A stretch of 64,000 nucleotides of DNA from an uncultured Kiritimatiellota bacterium. Lineage in GTDB: Bacteria; Verrucomicrobiota; Kiritimatiellia; RFP12; DVOR01. The stretch covers positions 42,191 through 106,190 of the forward strand of contig CALXMT010000005.1 in NCBI GenBank assembly GCA_944389545.1. Direction: 5' to 3'. Of the stretch, positions 1 through 7,506 are shown piece after piece; position 1 is the first letter of the stretch; each line of letters starts with the position of its first letter. The notes under the pieces were generated by a model. The model made no database searches. It had not been told where the DNA came from and saw only the letters and a program-made list of their open reading frames with translations. The translations under genes and the position numbers were made by a program.

Positions 1-1
1 T

Positions 2-1225
2 CCCGCCGGTGCGGCGGCGGCCGCCGTTCTCGTCCCGAGCTTCGGCCTGATGGCCTTTCTCGGCACCCTCCTCGGCATGGGCGGCGCCATTCTCCTGGCC
101 ACGGCCCGCGGACGCGGCGACCGTCGCGAGGGCGACGCCTGGTTCACGCTCTCCTTCCTGCTCTGCGTAATCGTCGGCGCCATTGTCGCCGCCTCCGTTC
201 TGCTCGCGGGGGATTCCTTCTGGCGACTCTGCGGCGCGGACGACTCGATTGTTCGGTTGGCCGATGAATACGGCTTCTGGGTCGTGCTCACGTGGCCGGG
301 CGCCATGCTCTCGCTGGCAATGGCCTGCCTGGTCCGTAACGATGGCGCTCCGGGCTACGCGCTGATGGCCATCATCGCCGGCGGCGTGCTCAACATCATC
401 GGCGACTGGCTCTTGGTCTTCCCCTTCAAGATCGGCACGGGTATGGCCGGCGCCGGCATCGCCACCGCCGCGGGATGTGCCCTGCAGACCATTCTGCTTG
501 TGGCCTATCTCTTCAAGCGGCGTTGTACCTTGCGTTTCGCCCCGCCGAGTCTCTGGCCGCGCCGGGCCATCCGCCGACTCTGCGCCGTGGGGCTTGCGCC
601 GGGTCTCCCCAACGCCGCCGTCGCGGTCGTCGTCACCCTCGCCAACCACCAGGCCATGCGCCATGGCGGTGTGGCGGCGCTCTCCATCCTCGGCATCATG
701 CTCTCGCTCTCCGCACTCTACCAACAGCTCTTCAACGGTGTGGCCCAGGCCCTCCAACCCATTGTCTCGGTGAACTACGGCGCGGGCGGACGAGCCCGTA
801 TTCGCCGTTCCTTCTGGATGGGGGCGCGCATGGCCTTCGCCCTAGGGCTGGCCTGTTCGCTCGTCAGTCTGATTTTCCCGGTCGGCACGCTTCGTCTCTT
901 CATGAACCCGACCCCCGAGGTCATCGCGTTGGCGCCGACCCTCGTGCGCGGCATTGCGACCTCCTTCCTGCCAATGGCCCTCTGCATCCTGGCGGCAGGC
1001 TACCTGCAAGCCCTCCTGCGCACCCTGCCGGCGGCGACAGTCGCCTTGTTGCGCAGCATCGGCCTCAGCGCGGTGCTCCTGCTTTGCCTCCCGCCCTTCT
1101 TGGGCCTCGATGGACTCTGGTTGGCGCTCTCCGCAACGGAATGGCTCACCTTGATTCTGGCTCTGGTGGCCCTCTTCCGCCTCTGGGGCCGCGAAGTCCC
1201 GCAAGAGTCTACCCCTCTTGCCTGA
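2..1225 (+). CDS. MATE-family efflux transporter, 5' end outside the window
   Basis: The frame is open from base 2 with no start codon before it, so the N-terminus lies outside the window; 407 residues are visible. The protein is a run of about ten hydrophobic segments separated by short loops, with the MATE-like stretch around GVAQALQPIVSVNYGAG, where the second half of the bundle begins. Family members exchange Na+ or H+ for drugs or other organic compounds across the inner membrane. A strong terminator follows the stop codon closely, so the gene ends a transcription unit. An internal ATG at base 50 is not a likely start because the codons before it continue the hydrophobic segment. The substrate cannot be read from sequence. 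Confidence 0.85.
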   Translation, partial: PAGAAAAAVLVPSFGLMAFLGTLLGMGGAILLATARGRGDRREGDAWFTLSFLLCVIVGAIVAASVLLAGDSFWRLCGADDSIVRLADEYGFWVVLTWPGAMLSLAMACLVRNDGAPGYALMAIIAGGVLNIIGDWLLVFPFKIGTGMAGAGIATAAGCALQTILLVAYLFKRRCTLRFAPPSLWPRRAIRRLCAVGLAPGLPNAAVAVVVTLANHQAMRHGGVAALSILGIMLSLSALYQQLFNGVAQALQPIVSVNYGAGGRARIRRSFWMGARMAFALGLACSLVSLIFPVGTLRLFMNPTPEVIALAPTLVRGIATSFLPMALCILAAGYLQALLRTLPAATVALLRSIGLSAVLLLCLPPFLGLDGLWLALSATEWLTLILALVALFRLWGREVPQESTPLA

Positions 1226-1248
1226 CGCAATTACCTCAACACATACAA

Positions 1249-1282
1249 ACGGCCCCGGTTTTGCCTGGGGCCGTTTTGTTCT
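1249..1282 (+). terminator. Rho-independent terminator of the MATE gene
   Basis: An ACGGCCCC / GGGGCCGT stem with a short loop is followed by TTTTGTT, 23 bases after the MATE stop codon. Confidence 0.85.
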
Positions 1283-1360
1283 CTTTGCGCCTTTTCAACA
1301 AGCGTGTCCGGGGGAGTTTAGAATCTTGTAGGCTTGGAAGTTTGTCCAAACACTATCTGT

Positions 1361-1427
1361 CGCCCCGCAGGGGCGTTCTGTTCTCCGTTCTCCGTTCTCT
1401 GTTCTCCGGGGCGGCGTAAGCCGCCCC
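1361..1427 (+). repeat. Family A repeat, copy 1: GTTCTCC heptamers between two short hairpins
   Basis: A short palindrome (CGCCCCGCAGGGGCG) is followed by about four degenerate GTTCTCC heptamers and a second palindrome (GGGGCGGCGTAAGCCGCCCC). Other copies lie at 6022-6090, 17641-17705 (reversed), 18294-18352 and 22505-22564. It ends directly at the sulfatase stop codon. A TGTCCGGGGGA relic of family B sits just upstream near 1305. Confidence 0.8.
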
Positions 1428-1430
1428 ACA

Positions 1431-2984
1431 TCACGGACGCGTGCGACCGGCCTGAATGGCCTTCAGCAAGGTCGCGTACATGGCCTTGGCGCGCTCGGGT
1501 TGCCGCTTGACGAGGTTCGTTTTCTCCGCGGGGTCCGTCGTGAGGTCGTAGAGCTCGCCGTTGAGCGGATTGTTCTTCGGCCCCGGCGTGTTACCCGCAG
1601 GCCCCGGCACAATATACTTCCAATTTCCTTCGCGCAGATTCAGCCGATAATCCTGGCAAATCAAGTTGGTGCGCGCGGAAGGCTTGCCCGCATCAAGGAA
1701 GGTCGCGCTTTGGTCAAAGGAGTCCGGCAAAGCCTCCTGCGGCACGGCCACGCCGCGCAACGCCGCGAAGGTCGCGCCCAAATCGACCAACGACACAAGC
1801 GCATCGTTGGTGCCGGCGGCGATGGCGCCGTCCCACCGCACGATGAAGGGCAGACGGTGGCCGCCTTCATAGGGCGTGTACTTATGGCCGCGCCAATCGC
1901 CCGCGGGCTTGTGATCGCCGAGCAGTTCCACCGCGCGGTCCTTGTAGCCATCGTTGACCATCGGCCCGTTGTCGGACGTGATGACCACCAGCGTCTCCTG
2001 CTCCAAGCCCAGTTCACGGAGCTTTTCGATGACGCGCCGCACGCTGTCGTCAAACTGCGCGGTGACGTCCCCGCGCGGTCCGAAAGGCGTCTTGCCCACG
2101 AAGCGCGGATGCGGCACGCGCGGCACATGGATGTCGTTCGTGCCCAGATAGAGGAAGAAAGGCCGGTCCTTGTTCCGTTCCATGAAGGCGCACGCCTTCT
2201 CCACGAAGACGTCGGCCATGTCCTCGTCCACCCAGCGGGCCTTCTTGCCGCCCTTCATGTAGCCGATGCGGCCGATGCCGTTCACCACCGCCTGATTGTG
2301 CCCGAAGTCCCAATCCATCTTCAGCGAGGCCCGGTCGCGCTTGCCGTCGGCCTCGCCGGGATAGTTGTGCCGGTAATTCACCTCGATCGGGTCGTTCGGG
2401 TCCAGACCCACCACCGTGCCGTTCTCCACGTAGACGCACGGTGTCCGGTCGGCCGTCGCCGCCATCAGGAAGGTGTAGTCAAAGCCCACGTCGTTGCCCG
2501 AAGGCTTGATGGGCTTGTTCCAATCCGTCTTGCCCGGCCCGGGGCCCATGCCCAAGTGCCACTTGCCCACCGCGCCCGTCACCATGCCGGACTGCTGCAT
2601 CAGCTTGGGCAACGTCGTCATCGCGGGGTCGATGAGCAACGCCGAATCGCCCGGCGCAATCCCCGTCCCGGGCTTGCGCCACGCATACTGTCCCGTGAAG
2701 ATGGCATAGCGCGTGGGCGTGCACGTCGAGGCCGGTGAGTGGGCATCCGTGAACCGCACGCCGCCCTTCGCATAGTCATCCAAAAAGGGCGTCAGCCCGG
2801 GCGTCGCGCCATAACAGCTCACATCCCCCCACCCCAGATCGTCCGCCAGGATAAAGAGAATGTTGCGCGGCCGCTTCATGGGCGCCGACGCCGCCTGCCC
2901 CGCCGTCTCAGCAAACGTCCGCGGCCCCATCGCCAACGCCGCCGCACCCAGTCCAAACGCCTTCAGAAAACTCCGTCTGTTCAT
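1431..2984 (-). CDS. Tat-exported sulfatase (formylglycine-dependent, Cys type)
   Basis: A 517-residue sulfatase of the alkaline-phosphatase superfamily that hydrolyses sulfate esters, probably on host or algal glycans. The N-terminus MNRRSFLKAFGLGAAALAMG is a twin-arginine signal. The metal-binding start LFILADDLGWGDVSCYG and the maturation motif CTPTR (C-x-P-x-R) place the nucleophile Cys about 75 residues after the signal; this Cys is converted to formylglycine. I chose the ATG at 2984 because AAAGGA lies about 8 bases upstream and the Tat motif follows at once; an ATG ten codons earlier lacks both. A Cys-type maturase is encoded in this window at 52343-53461. The exact substrate is unknown. 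Confidence 0.93.
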   Translation of the reverse strand: MNRRSFLKAFGLGAAALAMGPRTFAETAGQAASAPMKRPRNILFILADDLGWGDVSCYGATPGLTPFLDDYAKGGVRFTDAHSPASTCTPTRYAIFTGQYAWRKPGTGIAPGDSALLIDPAMTTLPKLMQQSGMVTGAVGKWHLGMGPGPGKTDWNKPIKPSGNDVGFDYTFLMAATADRTPCVYVENGTVVGLDPNDPIEVNYRHNYPGEADGKRDRASLKMDWDFGHNQAVVNGIGRIGYMKGGKKARWVDEDMADVFVEKACAFMERNKDRPFFLYLGTNDIHVPRVPHPRFVGKTPFGPRGDVTAQFDDSVRRVIEKLRELGLEQETLVVITSDNGPMVNDGYKDRAVELLGDHKPAGDWRGHKYTPYEGGHRLPFIVRWDGAIAAGTNDALVSLVDLGATFAALRGVAVPQEALPDSFDQSATFLDAGKPSARTNLICQDYRLNLREGNWKYIVPGPAGNTPGPKNNPLNGELYDLTTDPAEKTNLVKRQPERAKAMYATLLKAIQAGRTRP

Positions 2985-3012
2985 GCCTCGTCCTTTCGTG
3001 TCCATGCCCAAC

Positions 3013-3021
3013 ATTCTACCA
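3013..3021 (-). promoter_or_regulatory. Putative extended -10 promoter of the sulfatase gene
   Basis: On the minus strand the sequence reads TGGTAGAAT, an extended -10 box, about 29 bases before the chosen start codon. No clear -35 box is present. Confidence 0.45.
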
Positions 3022-3039
3022 AATCCGCGCCTTCCAATC

Positions 3040-3352
3040 CTGTCCGGGGAAGTTTTTCCGCAAAGACGGTTTGGCGTGGAAACCCTGCGGGCTCCATCGC
3101 TCCCGTTGGTCGCGCCGCCCTTGGGATTTCCACGCTATCGCACCCCTGCGGGGTGCACAAAAGAGGGAATAGTGCTGATTAGCGGACTGGCGTTTTTGGC
3201 GGGGCTTTACCCCACATCCTACTTTTCTTAACCCGACATAACCCGACAAGGCGCGAAACGGAGGGCGGCGGTCGCGGTCAGCAGCGAAGCCGCAGAGCGA
3301 CCGATGGCGCCCGAAGCGGTTCGCGCCTCCCCTTGCGTCTTTGCGGTTTCAT
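3040..3352. repeat. Mosaic of family B repeat modules in the sulfatase upstream gap
   Basis: The 430-base gap between the sulfatase and the phosphohexomutase holds two repeat modules and no gene. Bases 3041-3140 start with TGTCCGGGGAAG and contain the inverted pair GCGTGGAAACCC / GGGATTTCCACGC; the same module occurs reversed at about 22570-22670. Bases 3246-3352 form a hairpin-rich module (GGCGCGAAACGGAGGGC to GCGGTTCGCGCC, then TTGCGTCTTTGCGG) that recurs reversed at 22375-22485. A CCCCTGCGGGG palindrome lies between them. Confidence 0.75.
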
Positions 3353-3357
3353 CATTT

Positions 3358-3392
3358 CAACAAAAGAGGCCCCCGGGTGGGAGCCTCTCTTG
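3358..3392 (-). terminator. Terminator of the phosphohexomutase gene
   Basis: Reading the minus strand, an AAGAGAGGC / GCCTCTTTT hairpin ends in a T-rich tail, 22 bases after the stop codon of the 3414-4739 gene. Confidence 0.8.
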
Positions 3393-3413
3393 TCGTGTCC
3401 GAGTCTTGGGGGA

Positions 3414-4739
3414 TTAGCCGCGGATGATGGCGAGGACCTCGTCGCGGCGGGCCTCCATCTCGGCCAGGCTGGCGGTGCTCTCCAGGTTCAGTCGCACGAG
3501 CGGCTCGGTGTTGGAGCAGCGCACGTTGAACCACCAGGTGGGATACTCCACGCTCACGCCGTCGAGCTCGAAGACGTGGCCGTCGGCGTACTTCGCCTTC
3601 AGCTTGGCGAGGATCTCCTTCGGGTCGCAAGCGACCTTGGAGTTGATTTCGCCGGAGCACCAGTACTTGCGCAGGGGCGCGATGAGCTCGGAGAGGGGCT
3701 TGCCGCTCTGCGTGACGATGTTCGCCAGGGCGATGGCCGCCATGGAGGAGGACTCCGCCACGTAGTTGTCGCGGAAGTAGTAGTGGCCCGAGAGCTCACC
3801 GGCGAAGATGGCGTTGTGCTCGCGCATCTGGGCCTTGATGAAGGCGTGGCCCACGCGGCTCATCATCGGCGTGCCGCCGGCGGCCTCGACGACCTCCTTG
3901 ACCACGCGGCTGGAGCGCAGGTCGTAGAAGATGACGCCCTTCTCGCGCTTGAGCACATCCTGGGCGATGAGGGCCGTCACCAGATCCATGGGGATGATTT
4001 CGCCCTTCTCATCGATGAAGCCCGCGCGGTCCGCATCGCCGTCGAAGGCCACGCCGAAGTCGTAGTCGCCCTGGCGGATGGTCTCCTGCAGTTTGGCCAG
4101 GGTGGCGTGGTGCAGGGGGTTGGCCTCGTGGTTGGGGAAGGTGCCGTCGATGTCGCCGTAGAGCGCCGTCTGGTCGACGGCATCCACGAAGGTCTTGGCC
4201 TCGATGATGCCCATGCCGTTGGCGTAGTCGATGGCCAGGCGGGGCTTGCGGGCGAAGGCCATCACCGGGCGGATGTGCTCGCGGTAGGCCGGGAGGATGT
4301 CGTGCGTCGTCACCGTGCCGGGCTTCGCGGCGGGGGCGTCAAAGGCCTTCTCCGTCACGATGCGCTCGATGTCCGCGATGCCCGTGGCGCCGGAGATCGG
4401 CACGGCCTGGGCACGGCAGAGCTTGAAGCCGTTCCACTCGGCGGGATTGTGCGAGGCCGTAATCATGATGGAACCATCCGCGCCCAGCGAACCGTTCGCG
4501 TAGTAGTTCATCGGCGTGGAGCAGAGGCCGATGTCGATCACGTCCGCGCCGAGCTCCGTGATGCCGCGCGTCAGCGCCTCCTGCAGGGGCACGGAGTGCG
4601 GACGGCAGTCGCGTCCGAGGACGACCTTCTTGGCGTGGGTGTGGGTGACATAGGCGCGACCGATGTCATAGGCGATGGCCTCGGTCAAATCCTGGCCATA
4701 GATGCCACGGATGTCATAGGCTTTGAAGATTCCGCTCAT
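3414..4739 (-). CDS. manB: Phosphomannomutase/phosphoglucomutase
   Basis: A 441-residue alpha-D-phosphohexomutase that interconverts hexose 1- and 6-phosphates, supplying GDP-mannose or UDP-glucose pathways. The N-terminal signature FKAYDIRGIYG is followed by the catalytic phosphoserine loop TASHNP (residues 94-99), the Mg-binding loop DGDADR (233-238) and the sugar-binding loop GELSGHYYF (314-322). The length is normal for the ManB/AlgC group. AAAGGA lies about 8 bases before the ATG. A terminator follows the gene, so it appears to be transcribed alone. Mannose or glucose preference cannot be fixed from sequence; glucose 1-phosphate would feed the glgA/glgB genes at 56-60 kb. Confidence 0.92.
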   Translation of the reverse strand: MSGIFKAYDIRGIYGQDLTEAIAYDIGRAYVTHTHAKKVVLGRDCRPHSVPLQEALTRGITELGADVIDIGLCSTPMNYYANGSLGADGSIMITASHNPAEWNGFKLCRAQAVPISGATGIADIERIVTEKAFDAPAAKPGTVTTHDILPAYREHIRPVMAFARKPRLAIDYANGMGIIEAKTFVDAVDQTALYGDIDGTFPNHEANPLHHATLAKLQETIRQGDYDFGVAFDGDADRAGFIDEKGEIIPMDLVTALIAQDVLKREKGVIFYDLRSSRVVKEVVEAAGGTPMMSRVGHAFIKAQMREHNAIFAGELSGHYYFRDNYVAESSSMAAIALANIVTQSGKPLSELIAPLRKYWCSGEINSKVACDPKEILAKLKAKYADGHVFELDGVSVEYPTWWFNVRCSNTEPLVRLNLESTASLAEMEARRDEVLAIIRG

Positions 4740-4778
4740 GGGATGTTCCTTTGTGTTGGGCGCGAAGCGCGCATGAAA

Positions 4779-5138
4779 TCAAGGTGCGTAAACATTGACC
4801 GTGTAACGGCCGAAAAGTCCAAAAACTGTCAAGATGTCCGCCTCGGCATAGAGAGGACGCGACACCTGTTGCCGCGCCAACTTGGCATGGGCGGAGCGTC
4901 CATCCTGCCAAGCCAGATCGATAATCGGGTAAGGCCAGAAGAGATAGTAGCTCGTGCTTTCAACACACTGCATACTGCTCACCGGCGTGGAGGAAAAGTT
5001 GGTGGTCAGGGGAATTGTGACGGAGGTGACAAGTGCCCCGCTTGGTGGCTTCAGCGGCGCCTGATACAAGTTGGCGCACCCTGCGACACACAGTCCACAG
5101 AGCGCCATTGCCATCAGCGCAAATGCTTTACTTGCCAT
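4779..5138 (-). CDS. Small lipoprotein next to, and probably related to, a TRL-like protein
   Basis: A 119-residue predicted lipoprotein with a short hydrophobic signal ending in the lipobox VAGC (about residue 21). The C-terminal half (LYAEADILTVFGLFGRYTVNVYAP) resembles the C-terminal beta-rich part of TRL-like proteins and of its neighbour (ILGIYQETTVTVYGK). Its ATG lies inside the end of the upstream gene (11-base overlap), so translation is probably coupled. Function is unknown; both proteins should be tethered to a membrane on the periplasmic side. Confidence 0.75.
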   Translation of the reverse strand: MASKAFALMAMALCGLCVAGCANLYQAPLKPPSGALVTSVTIPLTTNFSSTPVSSMQCVESTSYYLFWPYPIIDLAWQDGRSAHAKLARQQVSRPLYAEADILTVFGLFGRYTVNVYAP

Positions 5139-5460
5139 AGACGGTCACCGTCGTTTCCTGGTAGATGCCCAAGACGTTGAAATTCGTGTAGTCGGCGAAC
5201 TCAACGGTGCGGAGTCCGCCCTCTTCGGCAGCCGCCCGAATGCCGCAATCGCCGAAGCTAAATAACCCTAGCACGTTGCTGGCCGAAGCCTTACCGGTGC
5301 GCAATCCTGTCGCCACCGTGTTGCCATATTCCACCGAAAGCGGCGCAGTGGTATTGCTGAAGGCAATACCTTGCCCAGGAGAGAAAGGCGCCTTCGGTCC
5401 AACGGCGCATCCGGAAAGCGCAAGAGCAAAAGCGCCAAGACAGAGATAAAAGAGTTTCAT
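5128..5460 (-). CDS. TRL-like family lipoprotein
   Basis: A 110-residue predicted lipoprotein: MKLFYLCLGAFALALSGC gives a hydrophobic signal and an LSGC lipobox. The remainder follows the TRL-like pattern, with the block SNVLGLFSFGDCGIRAAAEE followed by a Gly-rich turn and a final GIYQETTVTVYGK. I chose the ATG at 5460 because AAGGA lies 6-7 bases upstream; the in-frame start seven codons earlier has none. It forms a two-gene unit with the gene at 4779-5138. The family is widespread in PVC and Bacteroidota genomes, with no settled function. Confidence 0.82.
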   Translation of the reverse strand: MKLFYLCLGAFALALSGCAVGPKAPFSPGQGIAFSNTTAPLSVEYGNTVATGLRTGKASASNVLGLFSFGDCGIRAAAEEGGLRTVEFADYTNFNVLGIYQETTVTVYGK

Positions 5461-6021
5461 CCTATTCCTTTTTACAAGCAAGCACGCACCAAGCGTCGCT
5501 CAACACCTATACTTTACCATTTCCTATGCCATCATGCAAACCCAATACAAAATAGGGAGCCGCAAAGACGCAAACCTAGCAGGAAAGGTGTGGCGCTAAC
5601 GCCGGGCTCTCTGCGACTCCGCCGCTAACCGCGACCGGTGCCCTCCGTTTCACGTCTTGTCGGTTTCTTGAAATACCACCAACCTTCGCAATAGGACCTA
5701 TAGGACGCATAGGACGACTAGGGCGGCGATTTCGCCGCTAGAGTCCCCCAACCCAAAGCATGGCGTGCGAAGCCCGCCATGCTCTTACAGGCTCTCGGGC
5801 CGGACGTGCGCCTTGCGCGCACGCACGGCCCGCCCCTGCGTTGCACTCCTTCATGTCCTTCGTGATTCCCAAAACCAAACTGGCAGTCCTGCGTGCGATA
5901 GCACGCCCTTAATCTGCTCAAAATCTGCGTAATCTGCGGTTCCCCTTCGTGTAACTTTGTGGTTCTTCGTGTTCTTTGTGATAGACTAAAAACATTCCAC
6001 CTCTATCTAGCGCTTCATCCG
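5461..6021. other. Gene-free region with hairpins and family C repeat
   Basis: No credible gene is present. Bases 5545-5675 hold decayed family B text (CCGCAAAGACGCAA; CTAACCGCGACCGG). Bases 5765-5840 contain nested palindromes (AGCATGGCG / CGCCATGCT, then GGGCCG / CGGCCC). Bases 5845-5945 are a family C copy: GTCCTTCGTGATTCCC, CTGGCAGTCC, a GCGTGC-GATA-GCACGC hairpin, then the conserved text ending TCTGCGGTTCCCC. A possible extended -10 (TGGTAAAGT, minus strand, 5511-5519) precedes the TRL pair. Confidence 0.7.
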
Positions 6022-6090
6022 TCGCGCGCTTGCCGCGCGCTCCGTTCTCCGTTCTCCGTTCTCTGTTCTCCGGGGCGCTTCTGCGCCCCT
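6022..6090 (+). repeat. Family A repeat, copy 2
   Basis: This copy has the same heptamer core as the one at 1361 (CCGTTCTCCGTTCTC and so on). Here the flanking palindromes are GCGCGCTTGCCGCGCGC on the left and GGGGCGCTTCTGCGCCCC on the right. Both differ from the first copy, yet both remain self-complementary. Confidence 0.8.
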
Positions 6091-6175
6091 TGCCAGCACG
6101 CCCTTAATCTGCTCAAAATCTGCGCAATCTGCGGTTCCCCACACTGGTAGTCCTTCGTGGATGCCGCGTAGCGTC
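6091..6175 (+). repeat. Family C repeat, partial second copy
   Basis: AGCACGCCCTTAATCTGCTC and the following text to TCTGCGGTTCCCC repeat bases 5900-5945 almost exactly. A CTGGTAGTCC variant follows at about 6144. It abuts the family A copy. Confidence 0.7.
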
Positions 6176-6263
6176 TGGTCTCATCGCCGCCAAAGGCGGC
6201 AGCCCGGGCTTCAACCTCTGGGGCTCCTCCAAACCTCCAAGCCTCCAAACTTCCACGTGCACA

Positions 6264-6292
6264 AAAAAGGCCCGCCGGGGGCGGGCCTTTTG
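6264..6292 (-). terminator. Terminator of the tpiA/pseudopilin operon
   Basis: An AAAAGGCCCGCC / GGCGGGCCTTTTTT hairpin followed by T residues on the minus strand, 16 bases past the tpiA stop codon. Confidence 0.9.
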
Positions 6293-6307
6293 GAGGCGGG
6301 CAAGGAC

Positions 6308-7060
6308 TTACTTGCCGGCGGCGACGATGGCGGCGAAGGAATCGGCCTTGAGGGCCGCACCACCGATGAGGCCGCCGTCGATGTCAGGCTTGGCCATGAG
6401 GTCAGCGGCGTTCTCGGGCTTCATGGAGCCGCCATACTGAATGCGGACGTCGTCCGCCTTGGCGGGGTTCATCTTGGCCAGGGTGGCGCGGATGAGGGCG
6501 TGGACCTCCTGAGCCTGGGTGGAGGTGGCGGTCTTGCCGGTGCCGATGGCCCAGACGGGCTCGTAGGCGATGACGATGCGGTCGAAGTCCTCCTGGCAGC
6601 CGGCGAGGTCGGCGGAGACCTGGCGGACGATGACCTCTTCCATCTTGCCTTCCTCGCGCTCCTCGAGGGTCTCGCCCACGCAGACGATGGGGGTGAGGCC
6701 GGCGGCAAGGGCAGCCTTGAGCTTGAGGTTCACGGTCTCATCGGTCTCGGCGAAGTACTGGCGACGCTCGGAGTGGCCGAGGATGACGTACTGGACGCCC
6801 AGGTCCTTGAGCATGGCGGCGGAGATTTCGCCGGTGTAGGCACCGGATTCCTTCCAGTGCATGTTCTGGGCGCCAAGGCCGATCTTGGAGCCCTTGAGGG
6901 CCTCGGCGGCGGCGGGGATGTCGGTGAAGGGAACACAGACGACGACCTCAACGCCGCAATCGCCATCGTTGGTGGCGGCGCGGATACCGGCGATCAGGGC
7001 GCCGGCCTCGGACGGGGTCTTGTTCATTTTCCAGTTGCCTGCGACGATTTTGGTGCGCAT
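6308..7060 (-). CDS. tpiA: Triosephosphate isomerase
   Basis: A 250-residue TIM barrel that interconverts dihydroxyacetone phosphate and glyceraldehyde 3-phosphate in glycolysis. Visible are the substrate loop GNWKMNK (Asn and Lys near residues 8-10), the catalytic His in LGHSERR, the catalytic Glu in AYEPVWAIGTG, and the phosphate loop YGGSMKPENA followed by GGLIGGAAL. I chose the ATG at 7060 because the family always begins M-R-x-K-x-V-A-G-N-W-K; AAAGGA lies about 10 bases upstream. Only 26 bases separate it from the upstream Cys-rich gene, so it is probably the last gene of the pseudopilin operon. Confidence 0.97.
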   Translation of the reverse strand: MRTKIVAGNWKMNKTPSEAGALIAGIRAATNDGDCGVEVVVCVPFTDIPAAAEALKGSKIGLGAQNMHWKESGAYTGEISAAMLKDLGVQYVILGHSERRQYFAETDETVNLKLKAALAAGLTPIVCVGETLEEREEGKMEEVIVRQVSADLAGCQEDFDRIVIAYEPVWAIGTGKTATSTQAQEVHALIRATLAKMNPAKADDVRIQYGGSMKPENAADLMAKPDIDGGLIGGAALKADSFAAIVAAGK

Positions 7061-7086
7061 GGGGTTTCTGTCCTTTCTGGGGCTGT

Positions 7087-7506
7087 TCAATCCTTGACGG
7101 GAATCTTGCCGACGCAATCCTGGGGACAATGGTCGCAATCGCCATCGCAGGGCTCGTCTTCATCACCCGTTGGTAAATCATTAAAGCACTTTTCGCTGAT
7201 TTCCTCAAGCCTAATGGCCTGGGCCACGGAAAAATCAGCAAAATCCGTCCCTGAGGGGAACTCAATCGCGTAATACGCGGCCTCGTCAATCTCGTCGAAT
7301 TCCGTCCAGTCGAAACCGAGGGAATCGTCCGTGTGCGGGGTGAGGCCCAGGCGTTTGTAAAGCGCGGGGCCGACGCCCTCATCACAGTTGAGCAGGTCGA
7401 GCAAGTCGGCGCCGGAGCAGGCGATTTGCCATTGGCTCAGATAGCGGAGGTCGAGGAGGTCGTCCTCGCCCTCCTGCTCGGGCGTTTGGAGGTCAGGGTC
7501 TGTCAT
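7087..7506 (-). CDS. Acidic protein with Cys-rich tail, unknown
   Basis: I do not recognise this 139-residue protein. It is strongly acidic, has no signal peptide or membrane segment, and ends in a compact cysteine motif, CDGDCDHCPQDCVG, with four Cys at C-x3-C-x2-C-x3-C spacing that could bind zinc or an Fe-S cluster. Its ATG overlaps the TGA of the giant GspK-like gene by four bases, which argues for a real, co-translated gene, and tpiA follows 26 bases later. A role linked to the pseudopilin system is possible from position only. Confidence 0.7.
   Translation of the reverse strand: MTDPDLQTPEQEGEDDLLDLRYLSQWQIACSGADLLDLLNCDEGVGPALYKRLGLTPHTDDSLGFDWTEFDEIDEAAYYAIEFPSGTDFADFSVAQAIRLEEISEKCFNDLPTGDEDEPCDGDCDHCPQDCVGKIPVKD

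Noticed and set aside
475..1419. 314-codon frame overlapping the MATE gene and running into a repeat
   Set aside because: Out of frame with the transporter, Pro/Arg/Leu-rich, and its last part reads through the terminator and the family A repeat.
3333..5180. 615-codon plus-strand frame opposite the phosphohexomutase
   Set aside because: It covers a well-conserved gene on the other strand, has Asp/Val/Gly/His-biased composition and no recognisable domain.
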